A DNA stretch of 59,426 nt from a virus. The stretch is taken from positions 1 to 59,426 of IMG/VR virus record IMGVR_UViG_3300046542_000282; one strand, 5' to 3'. Made by a program: the position numbers and the translations under genes. This document shows positions 5,941 to 14,023 of this stretch, one piece after another; position 1 is the first letter of the stretch; each line of letters opens with the position of its first letter. The notes beneath the pieces were generated by a model, which did not search any database, was not told where the DNA came from, and saw nothing but the letters and a program-made list of their open reading frames with translations.

Positions 5941-6717
5941 TTACGCAACCAGGCCGTGTGCGTCGGCGACGCATCGGGCGCTGAATACTCCGCGGGAGCG
6001 GAGCCGGCGGAGGGCGGCGCCGTTGATCTCCATGTCGGCGCAGACGTCATGGTCGGTCGTACGGGTCATGCCGACGCCGTAGAAGGCGCGCAGCGCGAGG
6101 GACTGACGCTGCGGGATCTGCGTCATGAGCCACCGGGCCAGGTCGCGGCGCTCCACGGAGTCGGTGATCTGCGACGAGGGGTCGGGGATGACGTCGGCAA
6201 GCGTCGTCGTGCCTTCCGCCTCCGAACTCCGGGACCCCTTCGCGGGGGCGTCCAGGTTCTCCACGCCCGCCAGCGCGTCCAGGGTCGCCATGAAGCGTTC
6301 ACGCTCTATGCGGTTCTTCGGGTTCGAGGTCGACGAGACGGACTCCCATGCCTGCTCGACGTTGCCGTCCGCCTCCCACAGCGCACGTCGGACGCGGATC
6401 ACGGTCGTCGGGTCCACCGTGAGCGCAGTCGTCATGTTGATGTGCTCCTCCGCGACGGCACGGCGAACCGAGCGGTAGACGAAGGAGCTCAACTGCGCCG
6501 ACGAGGAGGAGGAGTCGTAGTCACGGACGTGCTGAATGAGGACCGCTCGTGCTTCCTGGAGGAGATCCTCCGCGTCGTCCGCGTTCGCCCCCGGAGCGGC
6601 GGACCGGATCACGCCCTTCAGCATGGGCTCGAAGGCACTCACGATCTCCCACATGGCGTCACTGCTGCCGCCCTGCGCGGCGTGGATCTGCTCGTCCGTG
6701 ACCTGAACGCGGTTCAT
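5941..6717 (-). CDS. Phage sigma-70-family factor, 258 aa
   Basis: Residues about 28-95 match sigma region 2: an acidic helix with DAEDLLQEARAVLIQHVRDY followed by the LSSFVYRSVRRAV core-binding and -10-recognition segment. Residues about 190-250 match region 4, with LPQRQ-like QIPQRQSLALRAFYG and an HTH ending ALRRLRSRGV. The family redirects RNA polymerase to specific promoters. Here it could read the repeated CATAAC-type promoters, one of which (6750-6778) lies directly upstream of its own gene. That link is inference. The ATG start follows GAGGAG. Confidence 0.8.
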   Translation of the reverse strand: MNRVQVTDEQIHAAQGGSSDAMWEIVSAFEPMLKGVIRSAAPGANADDAEDLLQEARAVLIQHVRDYDSSSSSAQLSSFVYRSVRRAVAEEHINMTTALTVDPTTVIRVRRALWEADGNVEQAWESVSSTSNPKNRIERERFMATLDALAGVENLDAPAKGSRSSEAEGTTTLADVIPDPSSQITDSVERRDLARWLMTQIPQRQSLALRAFYGVGMTRTTDHDVCADMEINGAALRRLRSRGVFSARCVADAHGLVA

Positions 6718-6749
6718 ACGATCTCCTCGTGAGTGCTTCGTGTACCGGG

Positions 6750-6778
6750 GTTATGGGGCGCAGAGCCGACGATGTGAC
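6750..6778 (-). promoter_or_regulatory. Leftward promoter candidate, GTCACA-17-CATAAC family
   Basis: Read leftward: GTCACA, exactly 17 bp, CATAAC, with the conserved GCGCCC just before CATAAC. The same layout recurs at 19156, 25078, 27908 and 54670. It lies 33 bases upstream of the sigma-factor start. Confidence 0.7.
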
Positions 6779-6826
6779 GCGGGACCTTAAGTGACGTGGA
6801 TCACACAGTGATTTGGGTAAACGAAA

Positions 6827-6854
6827 GCCCCCGTCCCTCGTGGGGAACGGGGGC
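6827..6854 (-). terminator. Rho-independent-like hairpin
   Basis: GCCCCCGTCCC pairs with GGGGACGGGGGC-like bases with a short loop. It ends the leftward transcript of the 6880-7467 genes before the sigma-factor promoter. A palindrome copy (6859-6876) lies beside it. Confidence 0.75.
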
Positions 6855-6858
6855 GCCT

Positions 6859-6876
6859 CCGTGAGTCGTTTTGCGG
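6859..6876. repeat. 18-bp imperfect palindrome, copy 6
   Basis: CCGTGAGTCGTTTTGCGG, just after the stop of the 6880-7101 gene and next to the terminator. Confidence 0.65.
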
Positions 6877-6879
6877 GTG

Positions 6880-7101
6880 TCAGATGGATACGTGTCGTAT
6901 GACCAGGTCGAACGCTTCGGCTATGGCGACGTCGGCCACGGCCAGCGGGCACTTCTCCCATCCCGACAGGCAGTACAGGGCGGTTACGGTGGCCCACTCG
7001 ACCGCGCCACTGATCGTCAGATGCGCGTCGAGGAGACCCGACATCTCTACGAGGAACCCGCACTCCTCGTCAGTGCCTTGCGGCCCCGTGAGAATGATCA
7101 A
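6880..7101 (-). CDS. Hypothetical protein, 73 aa, TTG start
   Basis: The frame opens with TTG at 7101 about five bases after GGGGGA; no ATG or GTG is available nearby. The product begins with a hydrophobic MIILTG stretch and contains two Cys. No family recognised. Confidence 0.6.
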   Translation of the reverse strand: MIILTGPQGTDEECGFLVEMSGLLDAHLTISGAVEWATVTALYCLSGWEKCPLAVADVAIAEAFDLVIRHVSI

Positions 7102-7116
7102 CTAGTCCCCCAAAAG

Positions 7117-7467
7117 CTATTGGACCGGTTCCTCTCCTTCCCAGGTGTGGAGTGCTCGGTCCATGGATGCGGACACGCCCCGGACTGCTGCTATCGCGTA
7201 GGGCAGCCACCGGACGCCATTTTTCAGTTCTGTACACAGGGCCGCGCGACGCTCGTCAAGCGCCATCGCTTCCACCGGGCGGGATGGTCCGTGCGTCGCC
7301 TGCCGGCCTGTACCGTCCGCATCCACGTCAGGACGTCGTCCCGGCATGGTTACTGCGTCGCCGTAAGCGGTCACCATCTGACGTAGCTCAGTCAGGTCAC
7401 GCTCTAGCGTGTCGACCAGAGTGATCAGATGTTGTCCGTCTGCGACGTGATCAGGACTGTAAGTCAC
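7117..7467 (-). CDS. Hypothetical protein, 116 aa
   Basis: I chose GTG 7467, four bases after GGAGG, over an ATG at 7491 that has no ribosome site. The N-terminal half is helical (HLITLVDTLERDLTELRQMV), and an Asp/Gly-rich stretch separates it from a second helical half. No family recognised. First gene after promoter copy 4. Confidence 0.65.
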   Translation of the reverse strand: MTYSPDHVADGQHLITLVDTLERDLTELRQMVTAYGDAVTMPGRRPDVDADGTGRQATHGPSRPVEAMALDERRAALCTELKNGVRWLPYAIAAVRGVSASMDRALHTWEGEEPVQ

Positions 7468-7714
7468 ACAACCTCCACAGGCAATTGCCATGCGGCCGGA
7501 TCAACTCCGTTGCAGGGCAAGGTATGTACTGCTTTGAGCGGATCGCCCGTTTGCCTCTCCGGCACACTTATGTCGACCCCCCAATCTCACCTGGGGTTAT
7601 GGCGACCGACACAACCGCGGGTTCAACGTTTTTCCGTGATGAAGTCGTTATCTTGTGAACGACTCGTGAAGACGATTACACGCTCGAACGGCTCCGCTCG
7701 GTAGTCAACGGCAC
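7468..7714. other. Intergenic region with promoter copy 4
   Basis: About 245 bases without a gene. It holds the fourth CATAAC block (7583-7618), a short GAGCGG/CCGCTC stem near 7690-7705, and sequences resembling the palindrome (GTGAACGACTCGTG). No further signal seen. Confidence 0.5.
7583..7618 (-). promoter_or_regulatory. Leftward promoter candidate, diverged copy 4
   Basis: Read leftward it has TTGTGT, then GGTCGCCATAAC as in copies 1-3, then TGAGAT near the -10 position. It is more diverged and lies about 115 bases upstream of the 7117-7467 gene. Confidence 0.5.
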
Positions 7715-8002
7715 TCACTCCGTGGACCCGTGGCCTGGGGTTTTGAGCAGCCATTGACCGACATCCTGATCGCCCTTTGCCCGGTTGCAACTTGCACAGG
7801 CCGGTGCCAAGTTGGACCACTCGTGAAGACCTCCACGCGCAAGCGGACGAACGTGGTCCACCTCGGGTACAACCATTTCGTCGAACCCGCAGTCACAGTA
7901 GGTACAGGACCACCACTCCAGCTCCTCCCACCGTCGCAGAACGTCACGGCGGGACGGGTAGAGGGGAGGTTCCGGAGCCCTGAGACACGGAGTGGTGCGC
8001 AT
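7715..8002 (-). CDS. HNH endonuclease, about 95 aa
   Basis: Contains the HNH core: a CTYC pair, VDHVRPLARGG (the His-containing beta strand), NLAPAC and CASCNRAKGD, so two zinc-binding CxxC pairs frame the His-metal site. Free-standing phage HNH proteins nick or cut DNA, either in packaging or as homing enzymes. ATG 8002 is taken as start because a strong terminator lies just upstream; the ribosome site is weak. It stands alone downstream of the DNA polymerase, a typical place for a mobile nuclease. Confidence 0.8.
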   Translation of the reverse strand: MRTTPCLRAPEPPLYPSRRDVLRRWEELEWWSCTYCDCGFDEMVVPEVDHVRPLARGGLHEWSNLAPACASCNRAKGDQDVGQWLLKTPGHGSTE

Positions 8003-8029
8003 GGGACGAGGCACGGAGCGAACGGCAGG

Positions 8030-8075
8030 GGGGCGACTTCCCGCCACCGCTCGCGCAACGGTGGGAAGTCGCCCC
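8030..8075 (-). terminator. Long-stem terminator
   Basis: A 16-bp stem (15 matched, GGGGCGACTTCCCGCC and its partner) follows the DNA polymerase stop codon. It is the strongest hairpin in the early region and should end the replication operon. Confidence 0.8.
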
Positions 8076-8103
8076 GCAGTTGGCGCCGCGAGGCGTGCGG
8101 GCC

Positions 8104-10032
8104 TCACTTCCGGCGCTCCTCCGCGGCTGCAGCCTCGTCCGGATGGGCCGCATACCACGCGTCATTGTCGATCATCGTCGCTGCTTTCTTCATGTAGAGA
8201 GACCCCCAGGACGCCCCGCCCACGTCCGGGTCGGTGTCAAGCGGGATGCCGCGGAGGGTTGCCGACATGGCCTCCCCGATCTCCCGGGCTACCTCTTCGG
8301 CCTCGTTGTCAGTGGCATCCGCAATGATTTCGTCATGGACCGGAAGCAGCACATGCGGAGTGAGGCCACGACTGTGGATCTCCAACATCCCCTGAGCGAA
8401 GATGTCCCGAGCCGTCGACTGGATCTCCCCGTTGAAGGAGGCGTAGGCGGCATCCCGGTCGAAGACGAGTCGACGACCGGAGGGGGTGCGCAGGGTGTAT
8501 CCGTTGCGGATGACCTGGCCCTGAAGACTCCTGATGTACCGGGCGAGGCGCGGGTACGTCCGCTTGTAGCCCTTCACGGCGTCCTGCGCGGCCGACAGGC
8601 TGAGTCCGGTCTGAGCAGCAATGGTTTTCGCTCCTCCGCCGTAGGCGACGCCGAGCTGTACGACCTTCGCGACCTTGCGCTGACCTTTGGTGAAGTCCGG
8701 CCCGTAGACCGACGCTGCCGTCAGGTTGTGCAGGTCGGCACCCTCCAGGATCGCTGCCGTCATCCGCTCGTCACCCGACAGAGCCGCCATGACGCGGGGC
8801 TCGACGGACGAGTAGTCGACGGAGATCATGCGTCGACCGGGGTCCGCCACCACGCAGTGCCGAACCTCCCACTTGCCCGAAGGGAGCTGCTGAAAGGGCG
8901 GGTCAGAGATCGACATGCGAGCCGTGCGGGCGGCCAGCGCGCCGATCTTCGGGTGTACCCGATCGTTCTCGTCAGCCGTCCGGAGCATGGCCTCTGCGTA
9001 CGACGTGCGCCACTTCGACGCTCGCTTACTGCGGAGTATCGCCATCGCTAGAGGGTTCGGGATGCGCGACTCGATCTGCTCCCAATCCTTGTCGACGTCG
9101 GCCAGTCGCTTCAGAACCTTTCCGTCAACCTGAACCGCTCCGCCGGCCGTCCGCTCAGTGATCTTCTCCCCCATGCCGAGGAGCGCTTCGGACACCTGAC
9201 GAGTGCTGTTGATGTTGGCTACGCCGTACTTGGCAGCCTCCGCGGCCCACCGCTCCGACTCCTCCAGGAGCTGCGACGACAGCCGGGTGGTGTAGTCGCG
9301 ATTGATCCGCATGCCGCGACGCTCAATGAGGGCACAGACGAATCCCACCTCGTGCTCAAAGGGGATGAGCGCGGGATTGATTCCCAGCTCCCGAACGCGC
9401 GCCTGGACCTCCGGCAGGAGTCGGGACGTCAAGATCACGTCCCCTCCGGCGTAGCTCAGATACAGCGGGTTGTCGATGTCGATGTGAGCCCAGCCAGTGT
9501 CTTTCGTGTGGCCGATCTTGTGGAACTCGTCGTACAGCCCCGCGGCTGTGTCCGGGGCGGAGGGGTCGACGTAGTGCGCGGATGCATCCTTCAGGCCGTT
9601 GCCGACGCCTCCCTGGTCCTTTCGTCGGGGGTCGGAGAGGTGGCTGAAGATGTACGTGTCGAGCGTCTTCGGCGCCATCTCCTCCAGGGTGATTCCGGGA
9701 ATGTGGCGGTCGGAGGCCAACATGTCGAAGTTGCGGTTCTGCATGGACAGACCCGGCAGGGTCCGCAGGGCCCACGCCGCGAGCCGCTGGAGGTCGTCTC
9801 CCTTCTCCACCTGCAGCACCCAGGCTTCGTCTGGAGTTCCGAACTGGGCTGTGCGGATGCGGAATCCCGGAGAGAACGTGGCGAGCCCGGTCGTCTCCGT
9901 GTCGTACGCAACCCTCTCGCCGGCGTTCGACCGGTCGATGATGTAGCGCTGGAAGGCCCGATAGTCGTCGACGGTCTGAGGGACGCGGACGGGGATGCTC
10001 TTCCCCAGCACGGGAAAGCTGTGTTCGATCAT
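8104..10032 (-). CDS. Family A DNA polymerase with 3'-5' exonuclease, 642 aa
   Basis: Replicates the phage DNA. The exonuclease domain opens with DTETTG (residues 44-49) and continues to about 200. Polymerase motif A is near residue 402 (SVDYSSVEPRV), motif B near 447 (RKVAKVVQLGVAYGG) and motif C near 567 (VHDEI). The length is usual for actinophage PolA proteins that lack the 5' nuclease domain. Its ATG overlaps the primase-helicase stop as ATGA, so the two are translationally coupled. Confidence 0.93.
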   Translation of the reverse strand: MIEHSFPVLGKSIPVRVPQTVDDYRAFQRYIIDRSNAGERVAYDTETTGLATFSPGFRIRTAQFGTPDEAWVLQVEKGDDLQRLAAWALRTLPGLSMQNRNFDMLASDRHIPGITLEEMAPKTLDTYIFSHLSDPRRKDQGGVGNGLKDASAHYVDPSAPDTAAGLYDEFHKIGHTKDTGWAHIDIDNPLYLSYAGGDVILTSRLLPEVQARVRELGINPALIPFEHEVGFVCALIERRGMRINRDYTTRLSSQLLEESERWAAEAAKYGVANINSTRQVSEALLGMGEKITERTAGGAVQVDGKVLKRLADVDKDWEQIESRIPNPLAMAILRSKRASKWRTSYAEAMLRTADENDRVHPKIGALAARTARMSISDPPFQQLPSGKWEVRHCVVADPGRRMISVDYSSVEPRVMAALSGDERMTAAILEGADLHNLTAASVYGPDFTKGQRKVAKVVQLGVAYGGGAKTIAAQTGLSLSAAQDAVKGYKRTYPRLARYIRSLQGQVIRNGYTLRTPSGRRLVFDRDAAYASFNGEIQSTARDIFAQGMLEIHSRGLTPHVLLPVHDEIIADATDNEAEEVAREIGEAMSATLRGIPLDTDPDVGGASWGSLYMKKAATMIDNDAWYAAHPDEAAAAEERRK

Positions 10033-12515
10033 GCCGCGCCCTCCTTCGGCTGGCCAAAGATGTCGGTCAGTTCGTCAGTGCCTTCTGCGTCCGACGCTTC
10101 CTCTGCGCGCGTACGGATCTCCCGCTCCTCGTCGGTCATGAGCCGGATCCCGTTGAAGCCCCAGCGACCCGAGCGCTTGTCCTTGTTGAACCCGCGCGAC
10201 TCCAGCTCGACGCCGAGAGCCCACCCGGACAGAACTTCCTTCCGGGAGAGACCCGCGTCCTCCGCCCACTCCGCATAGGCGCGCCGGACGGCCATGGGAG
10301 CGACCCGCGCGGCGGGCTCCTGGACGAGTCGGGCTGCGATGAACTCCGCGAGCCGATCTTCCGACTCGCGATAGTCCTGCGTAGCAGTGGCAACGGACGA
10401 CGGCTCTTCGAGCCCCGTCGCGTACCACTCCTGTGCACCGCGGACGGCCCACGCAAGGATTCCTTCTGCCTCATCCCGCAGCTTCGCGGGCAGGGAGGTA
10501 TCCGCCTTCGAGCCACGGAAGGTGGCCTCGAACGGGACGAGCTTGACCCGTCGCCACACTCCGAGATCCTGTGAGAGGATCGCCGGCTTGTAGTTGCCCG
10601 CGACCATCAGCAGGAAGCGCGGGACGTAGGTGAACGGGTTCTGGTTCAGGAAGCGGCACGTCACCGGGTCTCCTCCGGTGAGTTGCTTGACCAGTGCCTC
10701 CGCGAGACGGCTGTACTTCTCCGTCTCCGACGCCGTGACGAGGCGAGCACCACGGAGCGACGCCAGTTCGGGCGATGCCTGGCCCACGTTCACGCGCTGC
10801 TCGAACGTCGAGAACTCCGTCGACTTCGTGACGCCGCGGAAGACGTGGAGGAGCGCGTCCAGGAACGCGCTCTTCCCGTTCGCCCCCTGGCCGTGCATGA
10901 AGACGAAGCACTGCTCAGACGTCGAGCCAGTGATCCCGTAGCCCACGAGCCGCCGCATGAACGCCGGCAACTCCGGGTGGTGGGGGAAGATCTCCGTCAG
11001 GAACGCTTCCCACCTCGTCGCCGGGGCCGCAGGGTTGTACGCAACGTCGAGCCGCTTCGTGATCATATCCGCGGGAGTGTGCGGGTGGATCGCTCCGGTG
11101 CGGAGGTTGACGGTCCCGTTCGCCACGGAGAGCAGCTCGGGGTGCGCGTCGAAGGCGTCGGCCGACGCGGGGACGCCAGGGACGGACGGAAGCTCCTTCA
11201 AGATGCCGTCGATGTGCCGGTTGGTCAGCGCCTTCAGAGCTAGCTTCCGCTCGAAGTCGGAACCCTCCGCGATCATCTCTGCGCCCATGCGGTGCAGCGC
11301 CTCGCGAACGGAGTCCGTGTTCTGCGTCCAGATCGTCCCGTCCCACACGAGGTAGCCGAGTCCCCTGGCGTAGCGCACTCCCCCGCCCATGCGACGCATG
11401 TAGTCGCGCAGGCGTACAGCCAGGCCGACGTCAGTGCCGTCAAACAACTCACGCGACGACTGCGACATGGTCTGAAGTGCGGTGTCCGTGTCCTGGACGT
11501 CAGGCTCCGTCGACGGTGCGGGAGCCGGAGCCTTGGGCGCCTCCAGCTCTACAACGGGAGCCGACCGGACGGCACGGTGCAGCTCTGCGGGGAACTCCTC
11601 CGGCGTCCGCTCGCGCCAGGCCGTCAGGTCCTCCCCCGTGTTGGGGAAGGGGAGTTGCCGCGGGTGGTTGCCGTCCTCCACAAGCGCTGTCGCCAGTGCG
11701 CCGATACCCCGCGCTCCAGCGTCGTCGGGGTCGAAGGCCAGGACGACGTCACGACCGCGGAGATGCCCGACGAGTTCCGCGACAAGGGCAGCGTTACGGG
11801 CCAGTCCGGCGCCGCGGATGATGAGCGCGTCGTATCCGACGCCGACGGAGGTCAGTCCGTCCCCGGGGCCTTCGGTGACGAGGATGGTGTCATAGCCTGC
11901 GCCGGCCGTCAGGAGTCCGTACTTCGCCCACGTCCGCCCGTCGACGTTCGTCAGGGATACCCACCGTGCGGGACACTTGCCCGACAGGTCACGCCCCTGG
12001 AGTCCGCGGACCACGCCGTCGAAGCCGGTGAGCGGGACGGTAAGACGCGGGTAGCGGGTGAAGGAGCGGGAGAGCCAGGGCTGAGTACGGTCTGCCGGCG
12101 CTGAGAATCCGACGCCCAGATCTACGGCCTGATCGACCGAGAGACCGAATCGGAGGTCGAGGTAAATCAGTGCTGCCCCGGAGTCCGGGCCCTCCAGTGC
12201 GGCCGTCGTCTCGTCGACGAACACCCGCAGTCCGGCAATTTCCCCGGGGCCGATCGTCTCGGGAGCCTTCGCGCTGACGGTCTTCACGCCCTGGCCGTCG
12301 ACGTCGAAGAGCGCCGACTTCGGGAGTCGCATCTTCGACAGGATGTCGTCCAGCTCACATCCCGTCCGGCAGATCATGAGGAGCTGCCCGCCCTCCTTCA
12401 GCGTCAGCTTCAGCGACGGGTGCGCGCGGTCGTTGTGCGCGGGGCAGAACGCAAGGTATCCGTCGTGGTCCTCCTCCACTCCGTCGAGCCGCCCCAGAAT
12501 CTCCGTCAGTCGCAA
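10029..12515 (-). CDS. Primase-helicase (zinc finger, Toprim, SF3 D5-like), 828 aa
   Basis: Primes and unwinds DNA at the fork. An N-terminal zinc-binding region has CPAHND and a CRTGC pair (within residues 20-60). A Toprim domain has TEGPGDG near 210 and an FDPDDAG acidic motif. The C-terminal half is a D5/SF3 helicase with Walker A GQGANGKS near 541 and a following Walker-B-like and sensor region ending MVAGNYKP. I chose TTG 12515, directly after GGGGAGAGACC. The upstream ATG at 12536 would place the ribosome site inside the gene. Confidence 0.88.
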   Translation of the reverse strand: MRLTEILGRLDGVEEDHDGYLAFCPAHNDRAHPSLKLTLKEGGQLLMICRTGCELDDILSKMRLPKSALFDVDGQGVKTVSAKAPETIGPGEIAGLRVFVDETTAALEGPDSGAALIYLDLRFGLSVDQAVDLGVGFSAPADRTQPWLSRSFTRYPRLTVPLTGFDGVVRGLQGRDLSGKCPARWVSLTNVDGRTWAKYGLLTAGAGYDTILVTEGPGDGLTSVGVGYDALIIRGAGLARNAALVAELVGHLRGRDVVLAFDPDDAGARGIGALATALVEDGNHPRQLPFPNTGEDLTAWRERTPEEFPAELHRAVRSAPVVELEAPKAPAPAPSTEPDVQDTDTALQTMSQSSRELFDGTDVGLAVRLRDYMRRMGGGVRYARGLGYLVWDGTIWTQNTDSVREALHRMGAEMIAEGSDFERKLALKALTNRHIDGILKELPSVPGVPASADAFDAHPELLSVANGTVNLRTGAIHPHTPADMITKRLDVAYNPAAPATRWEAFLTEIFPHHPELPAFMRRLVGYGITGSTSEQCFVFMHGQGANGKSAFLDALLHVFRGVTKSTEFSTFEQRVNVGQASPELASLRGARLVTASETEKYSRLAEALVKQLTGGDPVTCRFLNQNPFTYVPRFLLMVAGNYKPAILSQDLGVWRRVKLVPFEATFRGSKADTSLPAKLRDEAEGILAWAVRGAQEWYATGLEEPSSVATATQDYRESEDRLAEFIAARLVQEPAARVAPMAVRRAYAEWAEDAGLSRKEVLSGWALGVELESRGFNKDKRSGRWGFNGIRLMTDEEREIRTRAEEASDAEGTDELTDIFGQPKEGAA

Positions 12516-12541
12516 GGTCTCTCCCCTCTCGTGCATGCGGA

Positions 12542-12567
12542 AAGGGGCGCCCCGAAGGACGCCCCTT
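12542..12567 (-). terminator. Hairpin between 12586 gene and primase-helicase
   Basis: AAGGGGCG pairs with CGCCCCTT around a 10-base loop. A closely similar unit, also next to TGCATGCG, occurs at 23284-23310. It should end or weaken the transcript coming from the right. Confidence 0.7.
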
Positions 12568-12585
12568 GTGTGCTAGTGGCTCGTG

Positions 12586-12792
12586 CTACTCGTCCGGGTG
12601 GTAGTCCTCGTACGTGATCGGCCCGTCTGGTCCGCCTGACGTGTCGTAGTTGCCAGCGTGCTTGTCACCGCGCGCCAGGGCGTGCCAGACCCACCCCCGA
12701 GCATCGGCCGCGGACATCTCCCCGCCCTCGTACTCGTCGTCGTCCTGGTAAACGGTGAGCGTCCCGGAGAACGGGATGTGTGCTTTCCTCAC
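12586..12792 (-). CDS. Hypothetical protein, 68 aa
   Basis: The GTG start at 12792 overlaps the nuclease stop (GTGA) and follows GGGAGG. Acidic and aromatic, ending in EDYHPDE. No family recognised. Confidence 0.65.
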   Translation of the reverse strand: MRKAHIPFSGTLTVYQDDDEYEGGEMSAADARGWVWHALARGDKHAGNYDTSGGPDGPITYEDYHPDE

Positions 12793-13196
12793 GCTGCCTC
12801 CCGGTGCTGCTTGTCGATCAGTGCGTACGCCGCGGGAGCGGCCGACTGGAGGGCCTCCTCCATGTCCCGCAAACGGTTCATGAGCCGCACGTCCGTGGCG
12901 ACGTCTCGGACGACGTAGCCGTCCTGCACGCCCTTCATGCGCCGCTTGACGATCGCGCAGCCGAACGGCTGGCCAGCGTTGACGGCCTCTCGGTTCGCCT
13001 GCGCGATGTAGTCGGAGAGCGTGATCGACTTCTCCGCCTTGCACTCCGATGCATGCAGGTAGTAGCCCGCGACGTCACCAATGTCGCGGCTGCCCATCTG
13101 AACGTTCCGATGGGCAGCCGGGTTGTGATGTTCCTGTATGTACTTGGTCCACGCGGACTCCCAAGCTGTGCCGCGCGCCTTCGATGGATTAGCCAG
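12789..13196 (-). CDS. Holliday-junction-resolvase-like PD-(D/E)XK nuclease, 135 aa, CTG start
   Basis: The core reads RDIGDVAG ... ASECKAEKS ... with a later FGCAIVKRR strand, the Asp and Glu-x-Lys of PD-(D/E)XK resolvases. The first ATG (13097) would remove the N-terminal helix NPSKARGTAWE that carries the family's K-GT--E motif. That segment is open in frame back to CTG 13196, which lies seven bases after GAGGAGGGG. A TGA codon sits two codons earlier, so CTG is the only workable start. The protein would resolve recombination or replication junctions before packaging. Confidence 0.75.
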   Translation of the reverse strand: MANPSKARGTAWESAWTKYIQEHHNPAAHRNVQMGSRDIGDVAGYYLHASECKAEKSITLSDYIAQANREAVNAGQPFGCAIVKRRMKGVQDGYVVRDVATDVRLMNRLRDMEEALQSAAPAAYALIDKQHREAA

Positions 13197-13199
13197 ACG

Positions 13200-13358
13200 T
13201 CATCCCCTCCTCACCCACACTTCGACGAGCTCCGACTCTCCGTCTCTGTCGACGACTACCGGGGCTGAGTCGACTCTCCATGTCTCCCCCTGGTACGTGA
13301 GTCGGTTTTCGTCCTCTTTGTCGCTCCGCTGGTCCCCAGAAGCGCTGTTCGAAACCAT
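13200..13358 (-). CDS. Hypothetical protein, 52 aa
   Basis: Starts at ATG 13358 behind GAGGAGGCGAG. A charged N-terminus is followed by a beta-rich half (TYQGETWRVD ... ELVEVWVRR). It ends six bases before the CTG start of the nuclease. No family recognised. Confidence 0.65.
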   Translation of the reverse strand: MVSNSASGDQRSDKEDENRLTYQGETWRVDSAPVVVDRDGESELVEVWVRRG

Positions 13359-13462
13359 CTCGCCTCCTCTTTTTGGCGCATGTGCGCACGTCATACCCCC
13401 AAGTGGGGTGCGGTAAGAGGATCAACGGCGAAGACTTGTTCGAGTTACGGCCCGTCATGAAT

Positions 13463-13491
13463 CCTTCGCATCTGTGGCGTTGATGCGAAGG
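13463..13491 (-). terminator. Hairpin downstream of 13498 gene
   Basis: A perfect 10-bp stem (CCTTCGCATC/GATGCGAAGG) with a 9-base loop just after the stop at 13498. Confidence 0.75.
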
Positions 13492-13497
13492 AACTCG

Positions 13498-13710
13498 TCA
13501 GACAGCCGCGAGCGCTCCCACGCCTCCGCCGGCGTCGACGAGACGGAGCCCGCACGGGGTGCCGAACTCGCCGTCTTCGATGACGCCGTCCCCGCCGAAC
13601 TCACGGAGTATGGCCACGCGGTCGTTGGCGTCGAGCTGCTCCACGTACGGCCCCCAGATCTTGCCTTCGGGGTACGCGAAGGCCTCGCGCGTCTGGACTA
13701 CTCGGAACAC
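13498..13710 (-). CDS. Hypothetical protein, 70 aa
   Basis: The GTG start at 13710 follows AAGGAG; a longer frame has an Arg/Ser-rich, unnatural N-terminus. Mixed alpha/beta with a Gly-rich C-terminus. Last gene of a run of overlapping small genes reaching back to 15480. Confidence 0.6.
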   Translation of the reverse strand: MFRVVQTREAFAYPEGKIWGPYVEQLDANDRVAILREFGGDGVIEDGEFGTPCGLRLVDAGGGVGALAAV

Positions 13711-13823
13711 TGGTTCTCCTTGTCTACGGTGAGCCACCACACGAGGCCGAAGACGAGCGCGGCAAGCGCGGTGCACGGAAGGATGAGCGTCAGGGCCAGG
13801 GCGAGTCTGTCCACGCCTGTCAC
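13698..13823 (-). CDS. Single-pass membrane peptide, 41 aa
   Basis: Begins with GTG 13823 overlapping the upstream stop (GTGA). Residues 6-30 are hydrophobic (ALALTLILP ... FGLVWWL), and a short polar tail follows. It overlaps the next gene by 13 bases. No function assigned. Confidence 0.55.
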   Translation of the reverse strand: MTGVDRLALALTLILPCTALAALVFGLVWWLTVDKENQCSE

Positions 13824-14023
13824 CAGATGTCTCGGATGATGACGAGCGCTTCGCCGTTGTCGAGGCCTTCAACGAGACGGATGATCGAGGCGACGGCGCT
13901 CAGCTCTTCGCCCTCACGCGCAGAGAACTTCTCCGTCCCCTCGTGTACGGGAGGGATGATCGTCTCGTCGCGAACTCCGGACATCGACGTCGTCTCGACC
14001 TTGTGAACGTTGATGCGGCTCAC
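13820..14023 (-). CDS. Hypothetical protein, 67 aa
   Basis: The GTG start at 14023 overlaps the upstream stop (GTGA) with GGGAGG just before. The C-terminal half is helical (ELSAVASIIRLVEGLDNGEAL). No family recognised. Confidence 0.65.
   Translation of the reverse strand: MSRINVHKVETTSMSGVRDETIIPPVHEGTEKFSAREGEELSAVASIIRLVEGLDNGEALVIIRDIW

Noticed and set aside
7943-8165. Other minus-strand frames overlapping the HNH gene and terminator
   Set aside because: They lack the HNH motifs and would translate through the strong terminator at 8030-8075.
12516-12536. ATG 12536 as the primase-helicase start
   Set aside because: The ribosome site lies downstream of it, immediately before TTG 12515, so TTG is the likely start.
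13189-13458. Minus-strand frame of 89 codons overlapping the 52-aa gene at 13200-13358
   Set aside because: It has an AAGGA before its ATG, but its Arg-rich sequence looks random beyond the first 30 residues, and it lies on top of a gene with better composition and ribosome site.
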